From Neckera pumila (lineage: Eukaryota; Streptophyta; Bryopsida; Hypnales; Neckeraceae), in NCBI GenBank assembly GCA_963969595.1, contig OZ018409.1, forward strand, positions 41,677,282 to 41,741,281: 64,000 bases of DNA, written 5' to 3'. Shown one piece after another: positions 1-10,157 of this stretch; positions within the stretch are counted from its first letter, which is position 1, and every line of letters begins with the position of its first letter. The notes under the pieces were generated by a model. That model saw only the letters and a program-made list of their open reading frames with translations. It was not told where the DNA came from and made no database searches. Made by a program: the position numbers and the translations under genes.

Positions 1-1052
1 TGAATGTACAATATCACTTCTAGGCCTTGATTAGGAAACATCATTCATTTAACTTATAGTATGTTTTTTATAATTCAAAAATATTGTACAATATTGGCTT
101 GGATCTTAAAAGATTATATGGGTCTAAATATATAGAATTGTTTATATTTGGCAACTAAAAGTTAAAAACTTTCACAATAAAACAATGGGGTTTTAAATAG
201 TTATAAAAGAGAATATTTTTCAGATATCCTAGAGATATTCTACAATATTTTTATTTCAAGCATGTTATTTGTAGCCCCTTTAAAATACCTATTAGATGCA
301 CTTGTTACCAACTACTACAAAGAGTGCCTTCTTGGAGGTTTTGCCCGCAATGAACATTAGTCTTTAGGTATGAAGGAATCTAATTGCATCATTAGTGCAA
401 ATATCTTTATACTACAATAGTGACAGAATTGATGCCAATAGAGAATTGTCTTCAAAGTAAAAGAAATGAAGGATTTAAGAATTCTTGAAGTCAAAAAAAT
501 GAATCATGGTGGCTTGCCAAATTGCAATGTATCATTATCTAGTCAATTCATAGAGGCCATTCCACAATCCTAGTTTCAAAGGGACAATCAATTAGAGTAT
601 TAAGTGTTTAATATAATATACCAAAGTAGAAATATAGGTCTTGAGAGTGTAGAGTGAATTTTGAACTTTACATATCCGTTTCCTCAGCTTGGATAGAAAA
701 AAAGGATGTGATACTACAAAAGGTGATAACAAATAGGTCCACATGATGTATTGACGACCAAGGAGCCAAAGCTAAACCTCAATTTTTCTTTAGAGAAAAT
801 TTGGGTTTGCAATAGGCCGTTGGACTTTCCACGCATTGCAAATACAACAAAAAAAGAAAAAAAAAGGAAAAATTTAGAAAAAAATATCCATCTGATTACT
901 TCAAATGCCCTATCAAATTGGCAGTTTTTAAATTTTAAATTTAAAAAAATCTTTAAAAAATGATTTCCCTGTATTTGTATTGTTGTCAAAAGTCAAACTG
1001 CCCTTTTATTGTTGCCAAAAGTTAAACTTCCCTCTACAAGCTTTAGGTTTTC
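1..1052. other. AT-rich intergenic, no gene seen
   Basis: No open frame here looks like coding sequence and no RNA gene or transposon terminus was recognised. Poly-A/T runs dominate, especially around 840-960. Confidence 0.6.
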
Positions 1053-1245
1053 AAATGGATAAATGTAAAAATCTCTCTAATGTCATGATGCAAAAACTCC
1101 AAGATTTTCAAATGGATAATTGTAAAAATCTCTCTAATGTCGTGATGCAAAAACTCCAAGATTTTCAAATGGATAATTGTAAAAATCTATCTAATGCTGT
1201 GATGCAAAATTCAAAGATTTTCACATGGATAAATGTAAAAATATA
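1053..1245. repeat. 57-bp tandem repeat, about 3.4 copies
   Basis: Units start at about 1053, 1110, 1167 and 1223, each beginning with the motif AAATGGATAA or a close variant. Because 57 is divisible by 3, one frame stays open and reads as a 19-residue repeat (FQMDNCKNLSNVVMQKLQD-like). No start context, splice sites or homologous domain support a gene, so the open frame is probably a by-product of the period. Confidence 0.85.
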
Positions 1246-2006
1246 AAAATTTGCCTCTTGTAGAATGGTTAGTTTTGTATTTTCTTTACCCATTTGGCTA
1301 AAAGTGATTTTTTTTATTTCAGTGTGAATTCAAATTTTTCAAATTCCATTACTTGAGGTAGTAGTAAGTTCTTGTGTTTTTATTCTAAAAAAAATTCACC
1401 AGATTTGGTTTCGCCTTGCCAAGATCTGCTGTCTTGGCTTAGTAACATTAGCCTTGACACACCAGTGCAGTGGCTACAAGTATTGGCAAGGGGCTTGCTC
1501 CATAGTCCACCCATACATGGTGGTGTCAAATGATCTTGTTGTCATATAAGAACCTAAAAATTTATTGGGAGAAGGAACATGTTGGTTCTTTACAGAGTCT
1601 ACCTCGCAATGGAAGCATCAAGTTATGAAATTCACCATCTAAATTACATCCAAGAGACTTAAAGTAGCAATATCCATAAGCGTGAGTGTACTATAGAGTT
1701 CATTTAAAGTGCCCCTAAAAGTATCTTGAAAATGTGCCCATGCTTAATTGTGGTTGGTGGGCTCTGATTTTTTAGATTTTGGTACTAGAATCAAGGTAGA
1801 TTTACTACAGTGCGGTTTAGGGTGCCCTAGTGAGTTCTACTTAGAAAATTTGTAGAAATTAGATGCCTTATCCAATTTTTTATTTTTTTTGAAAATTCTT
1901 AATTTTCAATTGCTAATATTGAAAAATAATTTTTTTAGAAAAAATTGTCTCCAAATATCCTGAATTGCTGAATTTGATGGTTACGATTGCTCCAAAGGTA
2001 AACCAG
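1246..2006. other. Intergenic, nothing recognised
   Basis: AT-rich sequence with T runs near 1310 and 1870-1890. No coding or repeat signal could be supported. Confidence 0.5.
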
Positions 2007-2102
2007 CCTAAAGCCGCCAGCTTCCTATTTCTACCATCCTATTTTTGGCCCTTGCCTAAAGCCGCCAGCTTTCTATTTCCACCATCCTATTTTTGGCCCC
2101 AT
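2007..2102. repeat. 48-bp tandem duplication
   Basis: Two consecutive copies start at 2007 and 2055 with CCTAAAGCCGCCAGC and both contain ACCATCCTATTTTTGGCCC. They differ at only a few positions, which suggests a recent duplication. Confidence 0.85.
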
Positions 2103-2797
2103 TTCCGCCACTACACTCATCCAACTCCACTCACTTTTTTGACAAAATCAAAGCATTGATATCACAAAGACTAATGTGTCAATTTTTCATTGGTCCATAT
2201 TTACGTGCTAGTAGATACATGGAAGGGTGGTTATGGGTTGTTAGTATGATGTTATGACTCCAGTCTACAAGCGGTTTTGTAAGTTCAGGGTTGACACTTC
2301 AAAAATTCACAGAAATTACAATTTTGATCAAAAATTATTATTCCACTGGGTCTGATTTGTAAAACAAACGCACACCTCTGAAAAATACATGCCCTCCTTG
2401 GAATTGGCCCCAAAATATTCAGATTGCAAATCAGGGTGGTAATAGGCTTGTCTACCTTACGTTATAACAGACGCTTCGTTCACGACGGTGTTTCAGACCA
2501 GAGTTATAATCTTCCCACCAGGCCGTGGCGGCTCCGACGCGGCCCGACGTGGCAGAGGGTGGTCTCTCTGCACTTGTTCACGCCTTGAAGCTGTGTCATT
2601 CCTGCAACCCCGTTTGTGTGAATTTTACATGCTCGTCAGAGGTTTCTCCTCGTAATCCATCATCTTTGCTTCTTGTGAAAAAATTGGGAAGAATTTTCGA
2701 CTTCAGGCGATCCATGATTCATTCATAGCGATCCAATTGGGGAAGAGACTCTGTGTTGAGGGCAGTTCTCGCACACAGCATTTTACATGAGTGGGAG
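2103..2797 (+). promoter_or_regulatory. Upstream region of the enoyl-CoA hydratase gene
   Basis: GC content rises from about 2470 towards the gene. An ABRE/G-box-like ACGTGGC lies at about 2547-2553. An ATG at about 2787, out of frame with and just before the chosen start at 2798, could act as an upstream start. No convincing TATA box was assigned and the transcription start is unknown. Confidence 0.4.
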
Positions 2798-3653
2798 ATG
2801 TTGTGTGCGAGCATGAGTCCTTTCATGCAGTTCTCTCGCCCTCTGAGGGCAGTCTTGAGGCGTGACAGCCGACGCTGTCTCTTTTCAAGTATGTATGCTA
2901 CTTTCTTCCTCTCATCCCTTGGTTGTGTGCCATAAGTTTCGTAAATTCATAGTTGGAGGTGTGATTCATCGGACCAATTGGCCTGAAGGAAATTAAGTAG
3001 GGTTGGAAGATCGTGTTAAAGTTCTGTAAGCACAAGTTGGTCTACTCTGTTTTGTCAGCATTGCGGGAGCGTAGTGAGGAGCAAGGACCTCGCTTAATTT
3101 CACCAGGTTTTGGAGGTCGACCGTCAGGTCATCGCTGCCAATTGCTGTCGCTTCAGTTGAAGCCAATCGAAAGCGCAAACACCGCATACACGCAATTTGC
3201 GCGTGCGATTCATGTGACCCGAGCTGGGAACCAAGAGACAGGCACGATCACAAAGGAGGAAGGGGTGACACTAGAAGGGAAACAGTACGAGTGTATTCAT
3301 ACGACTGCGGTGGGCGATGGCACGGTGGGGTTGGTGACGTTGGATAGGCCCAAGGCTTTGAATGCTCTCTCGTACGCCCTCATGGTGGAGGTTGTGTATG
3401 CAGACCTTCGATGCTTCCTCACAGGCAGGTGTTCGCAATTTCTAAACACATGCTTTTAGATATCTCACTCTCAGATTCTAACTTCAGAAGTTGTGTACAT
3501 GACAAGGAGTGTTTGGGTGTTCGTTCAATAATAGTTATTGTAACTGTTACATGCCTTTATGATCATAATCTCATAAGGATAGGCACTGGCTGTGTCACCA
3601 GTTATATAGATTGGTAGAAGAGCTTATGCTCTCGTCTCTTCGGAGACATCTGA

Positions 3654-3685
<32 letters not shown>

Positions 3686-5277
3686 GGCCCCTGCGCAAGG
3701 ATGACACGCACAAATCGAGACATGGTCCAATTTTTTTTAGCTTTTTATTTTTCCCTGGTTTTCTAGACAGTGTTGCATGCAGCAGGTTGGGGCTACAGTT
3801 ATAACAGGCAAAGGGAAAGCATTTGCTGCTGGCGCTGACATCAAGGAGATGAAAAACGATAATTTTGTAGATGCCTACATCTCTCGCTCTTTTCACCACT
3901 GGAATGACGTCACTGCCATCCGTAAACCCATCATTGCTGCCGTGAATGGGTGAGCCCTCTTGAATATTTTCGAAAATGCAAATGCAATATCCGTTTAAAA
4001 GGCGAGGTATCTAGGAGTAAGAGGAGAATTAGCGGGAGTACTTTAGTATGTCAGTTATCGACGAGGCTAGCTTGTACCTTTAAGGACCTAGAGGAGGAAA
4101 CCCAGCAAACTTTAGGGTTACATCCTTCCCGATCCTTTAAAAAAATCAATCTCAACTTCAAATACCCTCATACTTCATAACTCGCAAACTTTACAGAGCT
4201 GAGAAAGTAGGGTTTGTGATAAGGCCGCAACAGATGATAGGTTGTGCAGGCTGTCCCGCTTTGGGTTTAACTGAAAAATTATGGAGAATGGCTTCCTAAA
4301 GGGCTGATCTCATTGATCTTTGTCGCCTTTCATGCCCTACAGAATGATTCTAGGTCTGCACGGCAGGTACTCTATTTTACCCGTCCCATTGATGAAAAGA
4401 ATATTAATGATGATGTGTGGCATTGTTCTAGTTATGCATTGGGAGGAGGCTGTGAGCTAGCCATGTTGTGCGACATCATTCTTGCAGGGGAGAGAGCCCA
4501 ATTTGGCCAACCTGAACTGAACTTGGGCACCATTCCGGGCATAGGAGGAACGCAGAGACTCATTCGTGAAGTTGGCAAGTCCCGAGCCATGGAGATGATT
4601 CTGACCGGCAAACATTTCATGGGGGCTCTAGAAGCAGCACAGAGAGGACTTGCCTGTCGAGTGGTAAGGCTGCCCTGAAAGCAAATCTTTTGTAAGCATA
4701 AATCCGTAAAGGAACTAATGGATCAAATTGAACCTCGTGTTTTTTAGCACTTTTGAGTGGCTTATCTGCGAACCTTCTTTTGATCAATTTTATTTTGTTT
4801 TGACCAACACATGCAATGTTTTTCACTGATCCTGGTGATATAAAATTTTGCCCTGGCTGAATCGTATTTTGATAATAGTAGCGATCACATTGATCCCTTT
4901 AAGACCATGCTTTTCTTTGATCTTTTAAGAGTTTATGCGAACCCTGGAAATGATGGCTCTTGGATTATCGCATTTCCTTCCCGTGCCTGCACCATGTTTT
5001 GGAGAGTTGACGGGATACTTCTGGGACAATTCAGGTGGCTGGAGAAGATGCTGCATTGGTGGCTGAAGCAATCTCTCTCGCGAAGGAAATTGCAAAGCAG
5101 TCGAAGCCTGTTGTTGCTCTTGCCAAGGAATCAGTGAACACCGCTTATGAATTTGGGCTCATGGAGGGCGTCATGAGAGAGCAGCTCCTGTTTCATGGCA
5201 CATTCGAGTTGGAGGATCTGAAGGAGGGTATGTCTGCCTTTGTTGAGAAACGCAGTGCTGACTTCAAGGACAAGTAA
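2798..5277 (+). CDS. Enoyl-CoA hydratase, mitochondrial type (five exons)
   Basis: Hydrates 2-trans-enoyl-CoA in fatty-acid or branched-chain amino-acid breakdown, probably in mitochondria. Exons: 2798-2888, 3059-3395, 3767-3949, 4432-4663 and 5035-5277. All junctions are GT-AG and the phases agree, giving 361 residues. The N-terminus is Arg-rich ([14 protein letters not shown]), as in a mitochondrial presequence, and the extension makes it longer than the usual ~290 residues. The crotonase core is clear: [13 protein letters not shown], oxyanion-hole segment [12 protein letters not shown] (about 160-171), [12 protein letters not shown] with Glu212, and [16 protein letters not shown] with Glu232. 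These are the two catalytic glutamates at the family's 20-residue spacing. The start is the first ATG in frame with exon 2. Oddity: the exon 2/3 junction is uncertain, and the chosen splice shortens the helix before VGATVITG (see findings). Intron 2 holds a U6 gene. Confidence 0.85.
3602..3608 (+). promoter_or_regulatory. TATA-like box of the intronic U6 gene
   Basis: TTATATA lies 26-32 bases before the predicted U6 start at 3634, the spacing expected for a plant Pol III snRNA promoter. The plant upstream sequence element (consensus RTCCCACATCG) was looked for in 3540-3600 and not found, so activity is uncertain. Confidence 0.5.
3634..3735 (+). ncRNA. U6: U6 spliceosomal snRNA
   Basis: About 102 bases matching the plant U6 consensus over the full length. 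The 5' stem-loop reads GTCTC-TTCG-GAGAC; the usual plant stem is GUCCC/GGGAC, so the change is compensated on both sides and pairing is kept. ACAGAGA, which pairs with the 5' splice site, is at 3669-3675 and the AGC triad at 3681-3683. The end CATGGTCCAA runs into a T8 tract at 3731-3738, suitable as a Pol III terminator. The gene sits in sense orientation inside intron 2 of the enoyl-CoA hydratase gene, and its T tract merges with the polypyrimidine tract of that intron's 3' splice site. Identity is near certain; expression is not, because no upstream element was found. Confidence 0.9.
4745..4855 (+). repeat. Dispersed intronic repeat G, copy 1
   Basis: Lies in intron 4 of the enoyl-CoA hydratase gene. 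It shares the core GACCAACACATGCAATGTT plus a following GAT...ATATAAA-TTTT with four copies around the gene at 34-37 kb. About 100 bp, diverged; no terminal repeats seen. Confidence 0.6.
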
Positions 5278-5979
5278 TGGAACAGCAGGAGGGAAGAGCA
5301 CCCACTGTGCAGACCTGGCGTTCTTGAGGGTATGGATGGCGATGAAGTCCTGTTTGAAGTGTGGGAGAACCCTAGTGAATATATAAAAATCAGTCGTCAA
5401 TCAGACCAATCCAGACGGGATCCCTATTTTGAAATTTCTCTGTTAGACCCTAAGCGGGGAGGCTTGTAGAGACTTGACGCCGTTCCAGCTTTGTCACAAA
5501 CTGTTCCGCACGGTTTGTGATCTGTGAAGGTCTTGTAGAGCAGCTTCAAGCCGGGATCTTCATTTCTGTCAACGCGTCATACCTTGGAGGAAGAATCGCT
5601 GCAGTATGCCGAGTTGCCTCCAGATCCTCCATAGTACAAACTTGCCCAAGTAAAGGGAGGTACCGTGGGATGCACATAGTATAACGAACAAGCTTTTTAC
5701 AAATCCCGACAAAACTTCCAGGCGAAGTAGTCTTCTAGTCCTAGAAGTGCTAAGACGTCCTTCCGACAGTTTGTTGATGCAGATGAGCACATATTCCAGT
5801 CCGTCTGCCAATCGTGGACAGTGCACAGAAGCTGTGCTACAAATCTTTAAATAAGTGATCCAAGCGGACATTGAATAAGCAATAATATCATTGCATAATC
5901 TTACATGACTGACTGAACAGTGAAGCGTTTTTGCTCTTGATAGATAACGCTCACCTAAATTTGGCATTAATATCCTTGG
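5278..5979. other. 3' flank of the enoyl-CoA hydratase gene
   Basis: Presumably contains the 3' UTR. A 150-residue open frame on the minus strand (5569-6021) has no recognisable domain and is most likely chance. Confidence 0.4.
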
Positions 5980-6650
5980 GTGCTCCGATTCGAATGCACA
6001 CTTGACAGTATTTTGCATCACTACAGTGATGAGCTAGTGACTTTCACTCTCAAACAAGGTTCAACGATTTATGAGCAGACTTTGACCGCTTGTGCTATAA
6101 ACGGCCTAATCTTCTGCTTAATCCAAAGAACAACCATTCGAGCACAACTTCAGAGTAATTCATCACCAGGTCCGACATGAAAGCAGAGCAATTTTGGGAC
6201 CTCTCCTCTGACTTTGAACTACGCAATGTGCCCTGTGTTTGTGATGTTAAAGCTTACTGTTTCAATACCTCCACAGTCGAGTGCCTTCGACATCCCGACC
6301 ACTGCAATTGTTGCTAGTCAACCACAACTTGATGGTGGAAATCAAAGTTTGGAGATTACTGAGCCTCAATTGAACTCGGCCACTGCGATCACTTTTCAAC
6401 AAATGGAGTCACTTCCTGGGCGGGTTCAGCTTCTACAGCGTGTTAAGAGAAGCACTAACAGTAGAAGACTTTGCTGGTTGGACTGCCGAGTTGCAACAAA
6501 AAACTGTTTGAATCGGAGGTACGAAACTCTGAACTGCAACAGAAGCTACGTAAATCCGAAGTAGAAAATGAGAAATGGAGATCCATGTTTCACCAAGTAG
6601 CCAAATTGATGTCAGCTTACCTGGATGATATCCTGCTTGACACTCGATAG
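5980..6650 (+). pseudogene. Decayed ORF with coiled-coil C-terminus
   Basis: Not recognised. Coding-like text runs through three frames. One frame from 5980 to about 6430 is interrupted by a TGA near 6178 and includes TEPQLNSATAITFQQMESLP. A second frame then reads GGFSFYSVLREALTVEDF. A third reads ESEVRNSELQQKLRKSEVEN and ends LMSAYLDDILLDTR-stop at about 6650. The shifts fall at GGGCGGG (about 6419-6425) and at an A6 run (about 6499-6504), with no introns that could bridge them. The end has heptad-like Leu and Glu/Lys spacing. The neighbouring intact genes make general sequencing error less likely than decay, but this cannot be excluded. Confidence 0.45.
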
Positions 6651-7462
6651 GAGGTTGGATAGCATTTAATTCTAAAATTCTAAATGCCATATTTAACTAC
6701 TTTGGGACTTTTGAAGAGTCCAGAATTAACATTTGGAAAAAAACCATCAAGAGATAATCATTGGGAGATCGTATAAAACATCTAGAGATCTATGCAAAGC
6801 ATCCAAAGATCTATACAAACATCTGGAGATCTCCAGATGTTACTATCTAGAGATTTTTGAACGTTTTGTCTAGAATACAGTTGAAAGTCCAGAAGTAGAT
6901 AAATGTGGCATCTAAGCGTTTTGAAACCTGTTTTAGCAGGAGTTATACAGTAATACAGTAAGGTTATACAATAATGCTATCTGTATTAGAAGTGGTGCTA
7001 TTCTTTAAGATTTCTCAAGGATCCACAACGATCTACATGAATTTGCAGATGATATCAACGTCGCTGTGAATTTTACGTTTTGAATGAAGCTTGAAGTTTA
7101 GTGCAGTGGGGAAATTGTTTGTTTGCACATTTTGGTAGATTTCGTGTTTTATGATCTACTTCATGTAGTTGTTTGCCAAGCAATGGCCATTGAAATAAAT
7201 TTGTTTGTGGCTCAGGGAAGATTAGAAATTGCACCATTCTGAATTCAGTATTTTAAAGGAAGGATTCGAAATTTTGCGTATAAGGAATAGACTATTTTGA
7301 ATCTCAGCTTGAACCACCTAGCCTACACGTCTATACCCAACATGTTATTGCAACTTGAGCAATGAACAGTGCAGGTTTATTGTCACACGTCGACGTAAAC
7401 AGGATTGCTACTGCCGCTGACATTGCTTGTATAAAGCCTCCACGAGTTTCAATATAGGAGGC
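6651..7462. other. Intergenic, short degenerate repeats
   Basis: At about 6776-6860 CATC(T)-AGATCT-type units of roughly 22-24 bp repeat three or four times and include a small palindrome (CATCTGGAGATCTCCAGATG). Nothing else recognised. Confidence 0.45.
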
Positions 7463-8199
7463 CTATCGAGCTACTAAGAACTCAACCACCGGAATCTCAA
7501 CATCGGCTTGAGAAGCATCCTTTTCGACCATTGTCTCTTCCCCACTTGTCACCACAATGACTTTCTGTTTCCTCTTCTCCAACTCGTTTGCCACAACTGC
7601 ATGCATGTCATACCTCTCCCGTGCTGCTTGCGCCTTCTTAATCAGTTTCAAAATCTGCAAAGTCCATCCCCACTCTCAAGGTATAAGGTCATTAACAACC
7701 CTTAGATTCTGTTCCATTATAGGATAACCCATTTAGATAGAATCGATGAAAGAGCAAGTGCCATCCACAATGGCCAGCAAGAACTCGAAAACACTACGAT
7801 GACAGATTTGTACAAATATTCCCTTTTAAGCACGTCACAAAAGAACCTCCTCATTAGGTTGACAAGGGTTTTAATGTTCCATCAAATAGGCATCAGATTC
7901 AAATACTAGTTCTCGTATTACCTCTAAGATCGCAGCAGCCAGAAGTGGCTTGTGAATGGTCAAAGAGATCTTTTTCAACGTGGAAAAACGGAAGATTTTC
8001 AAGTGATACATAGCATTTTTTTGAAAAGGGACATATAGAGATGCAGTTTGGTTCACTTAAAAGGTACGGAGTAACACAAACCTTGAACGAAACGCAGAAT
8101 GCTTCGGGAGCCCAAAGGCGACGAAGCAGCTCAACACCTTTGGAACTTGTGCTAGCTCCGTAGCCATGGGCCAACACCAGATTGTATCTTATGCTCCAC
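7463..8199 (-). pseudogene. Phosphopantothenate-cysteine ligase pseudogene
   Basis: The parent enzyme joins cysteine to 4'-phosphopantothenate in CoA synthesis. Two exon remnants on the minus strand match its C-terminal half. The first, 8082-8199, reads VEHKIQSGVGP, then in another frame ELAQVPKVL, then in a third frame LLRRLWAPEAFCVSFK. The second, 7463-7654, reads ETD in one frame and then IKKAQAARERYDMHAVVANE in another, down to a stop. Splice sites remain (CAG acceptors and a GT donor). At least three frame breaks lie within about 300 coding bases and no intron can repair them. The N-terminal nucleotide-binding half was not found in 8200-10157. An intact copy is expected elsewhere because the step is essential. 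Confidence 0.75.
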
Positions 8200-10157
8200 C
8201 TACAATACCGTCAGTAGTTCAGATGTAGGGTACATTTACGAAACTGGGGTCTGCGCTGAATGAAACACTTCCTGTACTCATCTATGTAGATGAGACACTA
8301 TATACCGGTTGTTCAATCTAGTGACGGCCATCAGAGAACTCCCTGGCAATCAATCCTTGGACTTAGATCCTAATACGACGATATCTGCCAGGATGAGCAT
8401 ATATGCGAGAGGGATTGATCATGCCATTGAACTCAAAGGCACGTAAAAATCAGATACTGCAGCAGCAAGATAGAACATGCAATTTCGTTGTAGCTGGCTA
8501 AAACCAAGAGATACGATTTGTAGTTTCTGCATTCGGCAACATCAAAATTGAAGTCAAAACACCATACAAGAATGCAGTAAAACAGAAGTATAAAAGTACA
8601 CTACTTTCATGATCCAAAAGCTTGATTTGATACTCTATTTCAATAAGAGCATTAACGCCTGAATGCCCAATCAAGCATTTTATGGGTTAAATACATATGT
8701 TATTAGGTCAGGTCTAGAACAAAGTACAAGCATTTTTATGCCTTCCTACCTGAATATATTCAAAGAGTGTCGTGTATGGCAAATTCAAGCCTGCAAGACG
8801 ATACGTCCACTAAGTGACAGATCTTCTGCATGTAATCTCATGACACTCCAGATAATTTAAGGGTGCAATTTTCAGTAAAGAATTGAAACTACCCAAACGA
8901 CACCTGTTACAGCCTCTTGCACAGCGACTGCATAACTTGAAGCAGCTGCAGACAGACAATAGCATTAATGAATACAATTTTCTGATTATTGTAGAACATA
9001 AGAATTTTTTATTCCAGTACAATGTGTAGGGTCAATTTGTAAATGAACAACCCAAGGTGGAGTTAACTTGGAATTTGATGAAACTACTACCATTGGACTC
9101 ATAACGCAGTCTATTTTTTAGAAATAATTTTTATTTAAGAAAAGAACCCAAGATTTGAGAACGGGAAGGTCAAAAAAGAGGGGCAGCGACCAAAAAATGG
9201 TTGCTTGGGTCATTAGGGGTTAAAGGTTAAGAACCTCCTAAGGTAGGAGGCTTGAAAACAATTCGGACATTTTGAACCAAACATGATACAAAGGTACATT
9301 TTGCTTTCTTCAATTAACCAAAATGTACAAACAGTGTACATTCAAGGAGGTGGTTGCTTTTAGAGCCCTATAGCATTTCAACTTCAAAATTTCATAACTA
9401 ATGCCACAAAGCTCCAAAAAATATGAACCAACTCCAGATGCCCTTTTGTCCTGTCTTTCAAGGAAAATTTACTGAAAAATGTTTCAAGATGTTTTACCTC
9501 CCCAAAATTCAGTTTCAGCGCTTAGATGATCGCTATATGGACCTTCTACCTTACCTCATGTACCATTGATTTGACACCAAGCTCCAGCTTGGTCGACCAT
9601 GAAAACAATCTCGTACTTAGAGAATTGCTCTGTGCGGTTTAGCAATGAATGACAGTTGAGAGTTAAGAATATGATCGAGCAGCTGTGGATTTCAAATAAT
9701 TAGCTACCTCCCTCCCTCATGGACGTTTACCGCATATGGTCCAATTGATACAGCAAATTGTCAGTGTTTGACAGAGTTGATGAGGTACTATATGCGTACT
9801 TGCTAGGAAGTACTGAGACTAGTTAGTTTCCATAGATACTAAGAAAATGACGGGGAAGGAGATTTTGGAGTGCAGAATCTCTGGCATAGGTATCCACACC
9901 AAGGCCAAAAAAAGCTAGACTAAACTTGAAAAGAGTGAGACAAAATGATCAAATTACTCACAGCTGAACTGACAGCATTCAACAGTACTGTAGGTAGTGA
10001 GAAGTGACTTAGCCTTATCATTAGTACCGAACCATTCTTCAGATTAACAGGACACGGAATCTCAAGATAAACTATACACTAGTTGGTGATCATTTTCTAT
10101 TGACATGTAAGCAACGTAGTACAACGGGCAAAAGCCCAATCTAAACAGGAGCGCAAG
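8200..10157. other. Intergenic between two minus-strand genes
   Basis: Could contain further unrecognised exon remnants of the ligase pseudogene and the 3' UTR of the LON gene. A TTAGGGGTTAA at about 9215-9225 resembles a degenerate terminus of the C family, and a small palindrome (CCTCCTAAGGTAGGAGG) follows at about 9235. No gene could be supported. Confidence 0.4.

Noticed and set aside
5569..6021. 150-residue minus-strand ORF
   Set aside because: No domain, no start context, and it overlaps the plus-strand decayed ORF and the hydratase 3' flank.
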